NCBI GenBank assembly: GCA_041749015.1 | Contig: JBGTCD010000113.1 | Location: 1-64,000, forward strand | Direction: 5' to 3' | DNA length: 64,000 nt | Source of the DNA: JBGTCD01 sp041749015 | GTDB lineage: Bacteria > Bacteroidota > Bacteroidia > Cytophagales > Cyclobacteriaceae | Shown here: one piece after another, positions 8,712-16,564 of the stretch | Layout of the letters: every line of letters begins with the position of its first letter | How positions within the stretch are numbered: position 1 is the stretch's first letter | Position numbers and translations under genes: made by a program | The notes under the pieces: model-generated | The model's database searches: none | The model's input: only the letters and a program-made list of their open reading frames with translations | What the model was told of the DNA's origin: nothing

Positions 8712-8738
8712 CAAAAAAGCCCCCTTAATTAGGAGGCT
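8712..8738 (-). terminator. Intrinsic terminator after the peroxiredoxin gene
   Basis: AGCCTCC/GGGGGCT arms (one G-T pair) close on a TAATTA loop at 8718-8738. On the minus strand they are followed by six T (plus-strand A at 8713-8718). It lies 28 bases after the peroxiredoxin stop and should end the perR-prx transcript. Confidence 0.8.
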
Positions 8739-8765
8739 CTTTTAAAAAATTATCTTTGATATAGA

Positions 8766-9395
8766 TTAATGTGATGCAAGGTATTGGGATACACCTGCGC
8801 GTGTTGCCGTCATGGCATCCTGCCCTTCAGACCAATTGGCCGGGCAAACCTCACCATACTTTTGCACGTGCTGCCACGCATCTACCACCCGGATCATTTC
8901 ATCAATATTTCTGCCTAATGGCAGGTCATTAATGGTCTCATGCCTTACGATACCCTCTCTGTCGATAAAAAATGTGCCGCGAAAAGCAACGGGAGCTCCT
9001 AAAAACACCATTTGGCCTTCCTCATTATAATCCCAATCACCGGCCAAAACGCCGAAATTGGAGGCAATAGTCTTGGAGGCATCGGCTACCAAAGGATAGG
9101 TCACCCCTTCGATGCCACCCTGATCTTTGCCGGTCATGAGCCATGCAAGGTGAGTCTCCTCGGTATCCGTTGAACATCCTACCACGGCTACGCCACGTTT
9201 TTCAAACTCACCCAACTTTTCCTGATAAGCCAGAATTTCTGTGGGGCACACGAAGGTGAAATCTTTTGGGTAAAAGAAAAACATCACTTCTTTCTTTCCG
9301 ATGTACTGCTCCAGAGAAAAGTTTTCTACAATCTCTTCACTATTGATTACTGCTCCTGCCTTAAATGAAGGCGCTTTTTTTCCTACTAATGACAT
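8766..9395 (-). CDS. Typical 2-Cys peroxiredoxin (AhpC/Prx1 class)
   Basis: The enzyme reduces hydrogen peroxide and alkyl hydroperoxides in the cytoplasm through a peroxidatic cysteine that forms a disulfide with the partner subunit. At 209 residues it shows the peroxidatic site FYPKDFTFVCPTEI with Cys50 and the resolving site GEVCPANW with Cys near 184. Thr47 and an Arg in the conserved region are in place. It lies 29 bases downstream of the PerR-like regulator on the same strand. No AhpF or thioredoxin reductase gene is in the window, so its reductant is unknown. Confidence 0.93.
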   Translation of the reverse strand: MSLVGKKAPSFKAGAVINSEEIVENFSLEQYIGKKEVMFFFYPKDFTFVCPTEILAYQEKLGEFEKRGVAVVGCSTDTEETHLAWLMTGKDQGGIEGVTYPLVADASKTIASNFGVLAGDWDYNEEGQMVFLGAPVAFRGTFFIDREGIVRHETINDLPLGRNIDEMIRVVDAWQHVQKYGEVCPANWSEGQDAMTATRAGVSQYLASH

Positions 9396-9424
9396 TAATT
9401 TAATTGATTTTAAATGTTAAAACA

Positions 9425-9883
9425 TTATTTAATATAAACTGCTCTGTCCTGATCAATTTTATCAGCATTGATCTCAACAGAAATATTCTTGATTTTTAAA
9501 TTGCCCACTTTCTTTTTCTTAAAAAACTCATAAATGAGCGCATGAAGCTCCTGATCATAATAGTCGATGATTTCCCTGGTGTTCAGGCAATTGATATGGC
9601 CGTGATTTTCGACCTTGGGATCATACCGTTTTTGCCCATCGGTAGAGGCCACCCTTTTGATGAGCCCATGCTCAGCCAGGGTTTCCAATGTTTTGTAAAC
9701 AGTCGCCAATGAGATGGTGGGATTAGCCGCCACGATATCCTCGTAAATCTGCTCTACCCACGGATGGTCTGCCCGCTCCTTAATGGCTTGAAGGATGACC
9801 AAACGCTGTTGGGTCACCTTCAACCCCGATTCCTGGAGCTGCAATGCCAATTGGCTCAGTTGATGTTTTGGCGCTTCGGTCAA
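9425..9883 (-). CDS. perR: Fur-family transcriptional regulator, PerR-like
   Basis: The 152-residue protein has the Fur winged helix (GLKVTQQRLVILQAI, then PTISLATVYKTLETLAEHGLIKR) and the start of the metal-binding domain (KRYDPKVENHGHINCLN). It keeps the His-rich metal site but has one Cys where most Fur and PerR proteins have a CxxC pair, so it may lack the structural zinc, as a subgroup of Bacteroidota PerR does. The peroxiredoxin gene follows and a perfect Fur-type palindrome overlaps its own promoter, which suggests autorepression relieved by peroxide. Confidence 0.88.
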   Translation of the reverse strand: MTEAPKHQLSQLALQLQESGLKVTQQRLVILQAIKERADHPWVEQIYEDIVAANPTISLATVYKTLETLAEHGLIKRVASTDGQKRYDPKVENHGHINCLNTREIIDYYDQELHALIYEFFKKKKVGNLKIKNISVEINADKIDQDRAVYIK

Positions 9884-9904
9884 TTTTTTAATTAAATTTG
9901 CTAA

Positions 9905-9929
9905 TTGATAATAATTATCAACAAATATA
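9905..9929 (-). promoter_or_regulatory. perR promoter with Fur/PerR-type operator
   Basis: TTGATAATAATTATCAA at 9905-9921 is a perfect 8-1-8 palindrome and contains the 7-1-7 Fur/PerR consensus TGATAATnATTATCA exactly. It abuts TATATTTG (minus strand, 9929-9922), which fits the Bacteroidota -7 element TAnnTTTG. A bound regulator would therefore cover the transcription start. A clear -33 TTG is not visible. Confidence 0.75.
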
Positions 9930-9993
9930 GGTAATTATCTTCTAAAAGAAAAATTAAATGTTTTGGTTACTTTTTTCTTCAAAAAATTATTAC

Positions 9994-10007
9994 TGATAAT
10001 CATTAGT
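9994..10007. promoter_or_regulatory. Possible second, weaker Fur-type half site
   Basis: TGATAATCATTA has a perfect left arm (TGATAAT) and four of seven bases of the right arm. It lies 37 bases before the DUF6588 gene start, so that gene might share PerR control. One imperfect site in AT-rich DNA is weak evidence. Confidence 0.3.
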
Positions 10008-10043
10008 GTTATTATTGTGTATCAAACCAAAAAATTGCCTTTT

Positions 10044-11084
10044 ATGAAATTTTTATTTGCATTGATCTTTTCAGCATTAATTGTTTCAGGACTACGAGCC
10101 CAGGATTTTAATTCAGACGAGTACCTTAGAGCCGGAGCAGAAGATGCCAATCAAATTTTCCAGTCATACCTGTCCCCATTTATGAATGGGTTTGGGTATG
10201 CGATTTCCAATGGTTGGTACAATACGGCCAAAACCCACAAAAAGCTGGGATTTGACCTTTCGGTCACGATGAGCATGGCAAATATTCCCAGATCAGAACT
10301 GAGGTATACTTTCAATAATGATGACTACACTAACCTGCAACTGGCTGACCCAAATATTTCCAGCGCCGAGTTGCCTACTATTTTTGGATCCAGCGCAACC
10401 AGCCAAAATCTGTTTGCGGAATTAACCGATAGTGATGGTAATACTATTCAAGCTGAATTTCCAGCCCCACCGGGACTTGACCCTAAATCCAAAATTGGAT
10501 TCAATGTCGTGCCTGTACCCATGCTGCAGTTGGGAGTTGGACTAGTAAAAAACACCGATTTGAAGTTGCGCTATATGCCTGAATTTGAAAGGGAAGGGTA
10601 CCGGATTTCCATGTATGGTGTAGGGGTCATGCATGACATGAAACAGCATTTTTTCGGAATTAGAAATCTTCCTATTGATATTTCTCTTTTAGTCGCTTTT
10701 ACCAGGTTATCAACTGATTTTGATATCGGAGCTGATGGTAGCTTGGATGGTTCTAATCAAATGGTAAGCACAAGGCTCAATAGCTGGACATTTCAGGCTC
10801 TTGCTTCAAAAAAACTCGCCATTATCACCTTTTATGGTGGTGTAGGCTATAATGCCGTCACTTCAAGATACCGGATGATTGGTACTTACATTATTAATGA
10901 CGCTTTCGGAGGTACGGGGGCCACTATTACTTTGGAAGATCCTATTGATATGAGATTTAATCCCGGAGGTTTCAGATCCACCATTGGAATGAGATTTAAT
11001 CTTGGTCCTGTATTCCTGAATGGTGATTATACATTGCAGGAATTTAATGTTCTGACTCTGGGCTTTGGTGTTACAATCAGGTAG
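10044..11084 (+). CDS. DUF6588 family outer-membrane-like protein
   Basis: I place the start at the ATG at 10044, giving MKFLFALIFSALIVSGLRAQ as a type I signal peptide; the 27 extra upstream codons are AT-rich and not needed. The 346-residue protein has the features of DUF6588: an opening DEYLRAGAEDANQIFQSYLSPF, then FGYAISNGWYNTAKTHKKLGFDL, and beta-strand repeats up to a last strand LTLGFGVTIR. This family is common in Bacteroidota and its role is unknown; a beta-barrel in the outer membrane is likely. It is divergent from perR. Confidence 0.75.
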   Translation: MKFLFALIFSALIVSGLRAQDFNSDEYLRAGAEDANQIFQSYLSPFMNGFGYAISNGWYNTAKTHKKLGFDLSVTMSMANIPRSELRYTFNNDDYTNLQLADPNISSAELPTIFGSSATSQNLFAELTDSDGNTIQAEFPAPPGLDPKSKIGFNVVPVPMLQLGVGLVKNTDLKLRYMPEFEREGYRISMYGVGVMHDMKQHFFGIRNLPIDISLLVAFTRLSTDFDIGADGSLDGSNQMVSTRLNSWTFQALASKKLAIITFYGGVGYNAVTSRYRMIGTYIINDAFGGTGATITLEDPIDMRFNPGGFRSTIGMRFNLGPVFLNGDYTLQEFNVLTLGFGVTIR

Positions 11085-11085
11085 A

Positions 11086-11859
11086 TCAGCGGCCTTTATA
11101 ATTAGGATTTCGTTTCTCAACAAAGGCCTTCATGCCTTCCTTCTGATCCTCTGAAGCGAAGGTGAGGTAAAAGTTTTTGCGTTCGAAATAGAGGCCCTCA
11201 TGCAGATGAGTTTCAAATGCCCGGTTCACACTTTCCTTTGCCAATTGAACTGCCACCGGTGACATGACCGCTATGGATTTTGCCAGGGTAATGGCTTCGG
11301 CCAAATACATTTCTACAGGCACTACTTTATTAATTAATCCAAATCCTAGTGCCTCATCCGCTGAAATAAATTTACCGGTAAGTACCATCTCCATGGCCCG
11401 GGCTTTTCCTACGGCTCTGGTTAGTCGCTGGGTACCCCCTGCTCCGGGCATGACTCCTATTTTTATTTCCGGTTGCCCAAATTTGGTCGTTTCGGAGGCG
11501 ATGATCATGTCACAGGTCATGGCCAGTTCGCAGCCACCTCCCAGCGCAAAGCCGGAAACTGCTGCTATGATCGGTTTTTTGGTTTTGCGGATTTGGTCCC
11601 AGGTGCTGAACTGGTCAATCATCAGCATATCAATGGCAGATTTATCGGCCATTTGTTTGATATCAGCACCTGCTGCAAAGGCTTTTTCATTGCCGGTTAT
11701 GATGATGGCCCGCACAGAGGCATCCTGGTCGAGTGCTGCCAGAGCCTCTTTCAACTCTTTCATTAGCTCCAGGTTTAAGGCGTTCAACTCCTTTGGTCTG
11801 TTGAGCCTGACCAGGGCAATGTACTCAGCAAAATCAGGGGTTACTTCGATGAATTTCAT
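11086..11859 (-). CDS. Enoyl-CoA hydratase/isomerase family protein (crotonase)
   Basis: This 257-residue cytoplasmic enzyme adds water to the double bond of enoyl-CoA in fatty-acid or amino-acid breakdown. The oxyanion-hole segments are clear: AFAAGADIKQM near 60 and ALGGGCELAMTCDMII near 105. The two catalytic glutamates of hydratases are found in GGCELAM and in the GQPEIKIGVMPGAGGTQRL segment near 130-148. The C-terminal ERKNFYLTFASEDQKEGMKAF is also typical. Its stop lies one base from that of the convergent DUF6588 gene. A terminator-like hairpin sits just before its start. Confidence 0.9.
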   Translation of the reverse strand: MKFIEVTPDFAEYIALVRLNRPKELNALNLELMKELKEALAALDQDASVRAIIITGNEKAFAAGADIKQMADKSAIDMLMIDQFSTWDQIRKTKKPIIAAVSGFALGGGCELAMTCDMIIASETTKFGQPEIKIGVMPGAGGTQRLTRAVGKARAMEMVLTGKFISADEALGFGLINKVVPVEMYLAEAITLAKSIAVMSPVAVQLAKESVNRAFETHLHEGLYFERKNFYLTFASEDQKEGMKAFVEKRNPNYKGR

Positions 11860-11884
11860 AGCAATTGAATTTGAATTGCAATAT

Positions 11885-11915
11885 AAAAAAGAAAAGCCAC
11901 CTATTACAGGTGGCT
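11885..11915 (-). terminator. Terminator-like hairpin in the leader of the crotonase gene
   Basis: A perfect 8-bp stem (AGCCACCT/AGGTGGCT, loop of 5) at 11895-11915 is followed on the minus strand by a T-rich run (TTTTCTTTTTTAT), ending about 20 bases before the ATG at 11859. A second small hairpin (GCCTT-CGAA-AAGGC, 11925-11938) precedes it. No minus-strand gene lies upstream within 600 bases, so it is either an attenuator or the end of a short untranslated RNA. Confidence 0.55.
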
Positions 11916-12029
11916 CTTCATTGTGCCTTCGAAAAGGCGAATTGTGCTATGTAATTATTTATCCCGATAAAAGTGATTAAGTAACCCCATTCTTATAAAT
12001 TTGTCGCCTGATTTAAAAAAATAATTTTT

Positions 12030-12524
12030 ATGAGGGAGATCAAGGTGTTGTTTGTGTGTCTGGGAAATATTTGTAGGTCACCCCTTGGGGAAGGCATTTT
12101 CAGAAAAATTATTGCCCAGCAAGGCTTAGAATCCTATTTTATCGTAGATTCTTGTGGCACCTCCCACTATCATATTGGAGAACCTCCTGATCCCAGGACT
12201 ATTGCCAATGCACAGGAGCATGGGATCGCCCTCACCTCTAAAGGGCGACAGATATCGGCTGAGGACCTGAGAAAATTCGACTATATCCTGGTAATGGATA
12301 AGAGTAATATGAAAAATGTCTTGCGCCTGGATGAAACAGGTGAATACAAGAAAAAAATAATGCTGCTCCGGGATTTTGATAAAGAAAAACCTGGAGAGGA
12401 CGTACCAGATCCATATTTCGGGGGCGAAAAGTCATTCGAGTCAGTATATCAGATCATATACCGGTCGGTAGAAAATCTTATATCTCATATTACCAAAAAT
12501 GAAAACCTGAAAAAATCCGAATAG
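12030..12524 (+). CDS. Low-molecular-weight protein-tyrosine phosphatase
   Basis: The 164-residue protein starts MREIKVLFVCLGNICRSP, the P-loop of the LMW-PTP family with nucleophile Cys10 and Arg16 (CX5R plus Ser17). The general-acid aspartate is in PDPYFGG near 130. The enzyme removes phosphate from tyrosine, or in some bacteria from phospho-arginine or small molecules. No tyrosine kinase or polysaccharide gene is beside it, so its substrate is open. It converges with the aspartate kinase gene with an 8-base gap. Confidence 0.92.
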   Translation: MREIKVLFVCLGNICRSPLGEGIFRKIIAQQGLESYFIVDSCGTSHYHIGEPPDPRTIANAQEHGIALTSKGRQISAEDLRKFDYILVMDKSNMKNVLRLDETGEYKKKIMLLRDFDKEKPGEDVPDPYFGGEKSFESVYQIIYRSVENLISHITKNENLKKSE

Positions 12525-12532
12525 ATTTATTC

Positions 12533-13786
12533 CTATTCAACTATTAAAACCCTGTAGTTAGCCCTGGTTTTTTGCTCCAGAATTTTACTTTTATTATTTC
12601 CATAATATTCAATAGCTTCAGCATCATAGTTTTTGATGGTGATCAGGGTAAGGCCCGTATTGTAGTAAATCTCGAAAAAGTCGCTGAGCTCCGTGTAAAG
12701 CGCATTGGTTTTTTCAGCATCATAGTCAAAACATATCGAGAAGGAAATAGCGGAATTCTGCATGATATTGATGTGAATCTGGTGCTTTGCCAGAACCTCA
12801 AATATTTTACTCAGATTCCCCTCATGGATGAAGGTAAAATCGACCACCTTAAAGGAGAATAAACATTGATCACGCTTGTAGATAATGGCCGGATCCATGT
12901 GCGTTTCTTCCTTATCACTGATTAAGGTGCCTTCTTCAAAAGGCTTTTCAAAACTCCTTACATAGAGCGGAATATTTTTATTGGCAAGTGGCTTTATGGT
13001 TTTCGGGTGAATGACCGAGGCCCCGTAATAGGTCATTTCGGCAGCCTCCCGATAGGAAATATTTTTGTACAACACCGCCTCCGGATGGATCTTAGGATCA
13101 GTATTTAATACGCCTGGCACATCCTTCCATATCGTCAGAGATGCTGCATCAAGGATACTGGCGAGGATAGCCCCGGTATAGTCAGATCCCTCCCTGCCTA
13201 GAGTAGTACTGTTACCGGTTGTCTCATGGCCACCAATAAATCCCTGAGTAAGGACGATGTGGTCCTGTAACACCGGTATCATCAGGTTGCTTATTTTGGT
13301 AGCGGTGGCTTCCCAATCTACCAAAGCATTGCGGTGATGATAGCTGGTCATGATCAATTTTCTGGCATCTATTAATTTTACAGGCAGGCCAGATTCCTGC
13401 ATCCAGGCCGCCACGATGGTAGCTGATATTACCTCTCCAAAACAAACTACTTGATCATAATGCCAGTTAAAATCTCCAATGGTATTAATACTAACCATAA
13501 GATCGGTAAATAACCCTTCCAAGGTTTCAAATATGGGATGCCCTGGATCAAAAAGGCCTTCGGCTATTTCCAAATGATAGGCCCTTAATGTATTAAAAGG
13601 TTGTTGGCAGGAGGCCTTTTCCCGGGCCAGATTCAGTATATTTTCCAATGCATTGGTGGTCTTGCCCATGGCAGACACCACTACCACCAGATGATCCTGA
13701 TGCCCGGTATCTTTGATGATACTGGTCATGTTCCTCAGGGCCTCCTTACTTCGAATTGAGGCACCACCAAATTTAAAAACCTTCAT
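12533..13786 (-). CDS. Aspartate kinase
   Basis: It phosphorylates L-aspartate at the start of the lysine, threonine and methionine pathway. The 417-residue protein opens MKVFKFGGASIRS, the KFGG nucleotide motif. It then has VVVSAMGKTTNALE near 35 and TTLGREGSDYTGAI near 195, a variant of the usual GRGGSDYTA. Two ACT-like segments follow at the C-terminus (about 300-417), which would bind the allosteric effector. The feedback amino acid cannot be told from the sequence. It stands alone, without dapA, asd or hom nearby. Confidence 0.92.
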   Translation of the reverse strand: MKVFKFGGASIRSKEALRNMTSIIKDTGHQDHLVVVVSAMGKTTNALENILNLAREKASCQQPFNTLRAYHLEIAEGLFDPGHPIFETLEGLFTDLMVSINTIGDFNWHYDQVVCFGEVISATIVAAWMQESGLPVKLIDARKLIMTSYHHRNALVDWEATATKISNLMIPVLQDHIVLTQGFIGGHETTGNSTTLGREGSDYTGAILASILDAASLTIWKDVPGVLNTDPKIHPEAVLYKNISYREAAEMTYYGASVIHPKTIKPLANKNIPLYVRSFEKPFEEGTLISDKEETHMDPAIIYKRDQCLFSFKVVDFTFIHEGNLSKIFEVLAKHQIHINIMQNSAISFSICFDYDAEKTNALYTELSDFFEIYYNTGLTLITIKNYDAEAIEYYGNNKSKILEQKTRANYRVLIVE

Positions 13787-13861
13787 GTTTTCCTAAAAAA
13801 AAGCTAATTTTGTTCAAAGTTAAGGGCTAGGCTTTAATTACCCGCTCATTTTAATAAAATC

Positions 13862-14857
13862 ATGGAAGATTCCCGTATAGCATTGCCCATTGGGGCCGCC
13901 CTGGACCGTTTCATCAAGACCAAGGAATCGGAGTTTCCCTATGCATCTGGTGAGCTATCCCAAATCCTTCGTGATATTGCTTTGGCCGGAAAGGTAGTCA
14001 ACCGGGAAATGAACAAGGCTGGACTAATCAATCTAGGTGGTAGCATCGGTCACTTCAACGTACAGGGAGAAGACCAGCAAAAATTAGATCTCCTGGCCAA
14101 TATCCGTTTTAAAAGGGCTCTCACCAAAGGTGGTGAGGCGGGGGCAGTCATCTCCGAAGAGGACGAAACCGTCACTGACCTTGGCAATAAGGGGAAATAT
14201 GTGGTAGCCATTGACCCTCTGGATGGGTCCTCCAATATTGATGTCAATGTTTCGGTAGGCACTATTTTTTCTGTTTACAGAAGGGTGAGCCCACTAGGGA
14301 AGCCCATGAGCCATGAAGATTTTTTTCAAAAAGGCTCTGCACAAGTTGCTGCAGGATATATCCTTTACGGGTCGAGTACCATGCTGGTCTATACTACCGG
14401 GCACGGTACAAATGGGTTTACCCATGATCCTTCCCTAGGGGAATATTTCCTTTCGCATCCTGATATGCATATCCCTGAAGTCGGGAGCACATATTCTGTG
14501 AATGAAGGGCTGATCAATGATTTTCCTGTAGGGGTAAAAAAATATCTGGATTATTGTCATGATCAAAAATACTCCGCCAGGTATATTGGATCATTAGTAG
14601 CCGACTTTCATAGAAATCTCTTAAAGGGCGGCATCTATATGTATCCTCCTACCAAAGTCAATCCTAATGGCAAATTAAGGATCATGTATGAATGCAATGC
14701 TTTGGCATACCTGGTAGAGCAGGCAGGTGGTATGGCTACTGACGGCAAGCGGAGGATTCTAGATATCCAACCCGAATCATTGCATCAGCGGGTGCCACTT
14801 TATATAGGATCAAAGAAAATGGTCACCCAATTAGAGAAGAAGATTCAGGAGTCCTGA
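13862..14857 (+). CDS. fbp: Fructose-1,6-bisphosphatase, class I
   Basis: The enzyme removes the 1-phosphate from fructose 1,6-bisphosphate in gluconeogenesis. The 331-residue protein has the class I metal site ISEEDE near 98 and the signature VAIDPLDGSSNIDVNVSVGT near 117-136. The substrate segment YSARYIGSLVADFHR lies near 235, and YPPTKVNPNGKLRIMYE follows near 260. Its length is normal. The last 13 bases overlap the end of the convergent gene on the other strand. Confidence 0.95.
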   Translation: MEDSRIALPIGAALDRFIKTKESEFPYASGELSQILRDIALAGKVVNREMNKAGLINLGGSIGHFNVQGEDQQKLDLLANIRFKRALTKGGEAGAVISEEDETVTDLGNKGKYVVAIDPLDGSSNIDVNVSVGTIFSVYRRVSPLGKPMSHEDFFQKGSAQVAAGYILYGSSTMLVYTTGHGTNGFTHDPSLGEYFLSHPDMHIPEVGSTYSVNEGLINDFPVGVKKYLDYCHDQKYSARYIGSLVADFHRNLLKGGIYMYPPTKVNPNGKLRIMYECNALAYLVEQAGGMATDGKRRILDIQPESLHQRVPLYIGSKKMVTQLEKKIQES

Positions 14858-15132
14858 TTACCCCTATAATATTTTCGATAAGCCTGTTTTTGAAGGCATC
14901 TGTCCCAAATCAAATTCGTGACGGCTTCTGAAATATGGTCTGTTGGTGTGGTGGTTAAAATCTCCCTGAATTTTTGTTCATCTACATCAATGCGATAAAT
15001 CAACTGCAACAGGCGCTGCATATCATGATTAAGGAGTTGCTGTAATTTTTTGTTTAAAGCCCTTTTTAATTCAATAGAGTCCTTATGACCCAGTTTGGAT
15101 TTTAATTCTGGCAGATATTTTTCAATAATCAA
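14845..15132 (-). CDS. Hypothetical helical protein
   Basis: A 95-residue protein that I do not recognise. It is helical throughout, with heptad-like leucines (LNKKLQQLLNHDMQRLLQLIYRIDV), then TTTPTDHISEAVTNLIWDR and a basic end (KQAYRKYYRG). It precedes fbp tail-to-tail with a 13-base overlap. It comes 16 bases after the DUF5606 gene on the same strand and 12-30 base gaps link it to engB, so a three-gene engB-DUF5606-hypothetical unit is likely. Confidence 0.6.
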   Translation of the reverse strand: MIIEKYLPELKSKLGHKDSIELKRALNKKLQQLLNHDMQRLLQLIYRIDVDEQKFREILTTTPTDHISEAVTNLIWDRCLQKQAYRKYYRGNQDS

Positions 15133-15148
15133 TCCGATTTCAGTTTGC

Positions 15149-15706
15149 CTACCCTTTTTTGGCCCTATAGACTTTATTGGGATTCTTCACTTGGGCAGGT
15201 TTTTTCGACTTTGCAGGTTTGAACGGCTTATCTTGTGGTGCCACCTGTTCTTTCTTTGGCTTATTTTCCTGAGGTTCTTTTTCTGCCTTAGTCTTTTTTG
15301 GCTTTGCTTCAGGCTTGAGAAGTTCTGGTGCTTCCTTCAATAAAATGGTATACCAGGAAATCATTTTTTTGATGTCTGAAGGATATACTCTGCCTTCATC
15401 AAAATCAGGCAAAATATGCTTAAGAAACGCCCTCAACTCAGCAGGATCAGCACCTGCCTCGATGCCGGGATCATCGCCAAATTCAGAAAATATTTTTGCT
15501 AATACCGTCTTCAAGGGGACGGTATCTTCTTTGGAGGTAGTGTAAATAGAGATTTCATCCAAAATAGAAACCTTCGAGTTGGCATTGATAATTAGTTTGG
15601 TCTTTTTGGCATCCAAAGTTTCCAGGATTACCCCGGTACGAGTGGGTTTGACTACCTTAAAAAGTCCGGGCTTTCCTCCTACTGCTGCAATATCTTGGTA
15701 TTCCAT
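15149..15706 (-). CDS. DUF5606 domain protein
   Basis: The 185-residue protein opens with the DUF5606 pattern, YQDIAAVGGKPGLFKVVKPT, followed by GVILETLDAKK and VSILDEISIYTT (about residues 1-60). This family is restricted to Bacteroidota and has no known function. A middle helical part (AFLKHILPDFDEGRVYPSDIKKMI) leads into a C-terminal tail of about 50 residues rich in Lys, Pro and Glu (PEAKPKKTKAEKE), probably disordered and able to bind nucleic acid. It is followed and preceded by genes on the same strand with short gaps. Confidence 0.8.
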   Translation of the reverse strand: MEYQDIAAVGGKPGLFKVVKPTRTGVILETLDAKKTKLIINANSKVSILDEISIYTTSKEDTVPLKTVLAKIFSEFGDDPGIEAGADPAELRAFLKHILPDFDEGRVYPSDIKKMISWYTILLKEAPELLKPEAKPKKTKAEKEPQENKPKKEQVAPQDKPFKPAKSKKPAQVKNPNKVYRAKKG

Positions 15707-15732
15707 AGTTGATGTTTAGAATTCAAAATTAA

Positions 15733-16335
15733 TCAAAATCCAATGGATTGATTAGTTTTTTTAATGAAATTAAGCACTTCCTCACGACCAATGGCTTTTT
15801 CGGAAGATGAAATAAACTGAACGGGGGGTGTTTCCCAGGTTGCCCTGATGTTTTCATTGAATTTTTCCTGATTCTTAAAGCTTTTGTTGAGTCCCAGCTT
15901 ATCTGCTTTGGTGAAAATTAATGCCAAGGGGACCTCGTTGCCACCAAGCCAATTTAAAAATTCAAGATCAATGGGTTGAGGATCCAAACGAGAGTCAATA
16001 AGCAAGAATGTACAAACCAAATTTTTTCTTTTTGTCAGATATTCTCTGATCATCTTTTGCCATTTTTCGCGGGAGGTTTTGCTGGCCTTAGCCCACCCAT
16101 ACCCTGGCAAATCCACAAGAAACCAGGTCTCATCGATCAGAAAATGGTTGATCAATTGGGTTTTCCCAGGCCTGGAGGATACTTTCGCCAGGCTTTTTCT
16201 CTCAGTGAGCATGTTGATCAGGGAGGATTTACCAACATTAGACCTGCCGATAAAGGCGTATTCGGGAATTTTTCCTTGCGGACATTCAGAAAAAATTGCG
16301 CTACTTTTTACGAATTCAGCTTTTTTAATACTCAT
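15733..16335 (-). CDS. engB: Ribosome biogenesis GTPase EngB (YsxC/YihA)
   Basis: EngB assists assembly of the large ribosomal subunit. I choose the ATG at 16335 (MSIKKAEFVKSS) rather than one nine codons upstream. The 200-residue protein has G1 GRSNVGKSSLIN near 33-44, the switch GKTQLINHF near 60, G3 VDLPGYGWA near 78-86 and G4 TKADKL near 144. The segment KASKTSREKWQKMI is typical for EngB. It leads the small unit with the DUF5606 gene. Confidence 0.95.
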   Translation of the reverse strand: MSIKKAEFVKSSAIFSECPQGKIPEYAFIGRSNVGKSSLINMLTERKSLAKVSSRPGKTQLINHFLIDETWFLVDLPGYGWAKASKTSREKWQKMIREYLTKRKNLVCTFLLIDSRLDPQPIDLEFLNWLGGNEVPLALIFTKADKLGLNKSFKNQEKFNENIRATWETPPVQFISSSEKAIGREEVLNFIKKTNQSIGF

Positions 16336-16564
16336 TCTTATACATAATATAAAGCCTATCAAATATCATTAATACAATTCAAATTGATTTTGATATGAAA
16401 TTTTATTTAATTTTAGCGAATAATTAATAATTATTTTATTAAAAAACATCATATTTAACTCCTAAAATTACATAAGAATTAATTCACATGATTGGTTATT
16501 TAGACCCATCGTCTTAAATTAAGTCTTTATATTTAGAAGAATTTATTTTTTAACTGGTAAGTAA

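Noticed and set aside
9963..10043. Extended start of the DUF6588 gene
   Set aside because: The extra residues are AT-derived and hydrophobic, and a normal signal peptide begins at 10044.
11264..11980. Open frame of 238 codons on the plus strand opposite the enoyl-CoA hydratase gene
   Set aside because: It mirrors a strong crotonase gene with all motifs; its own translation is rich in Ser, Ala and Met without domains.
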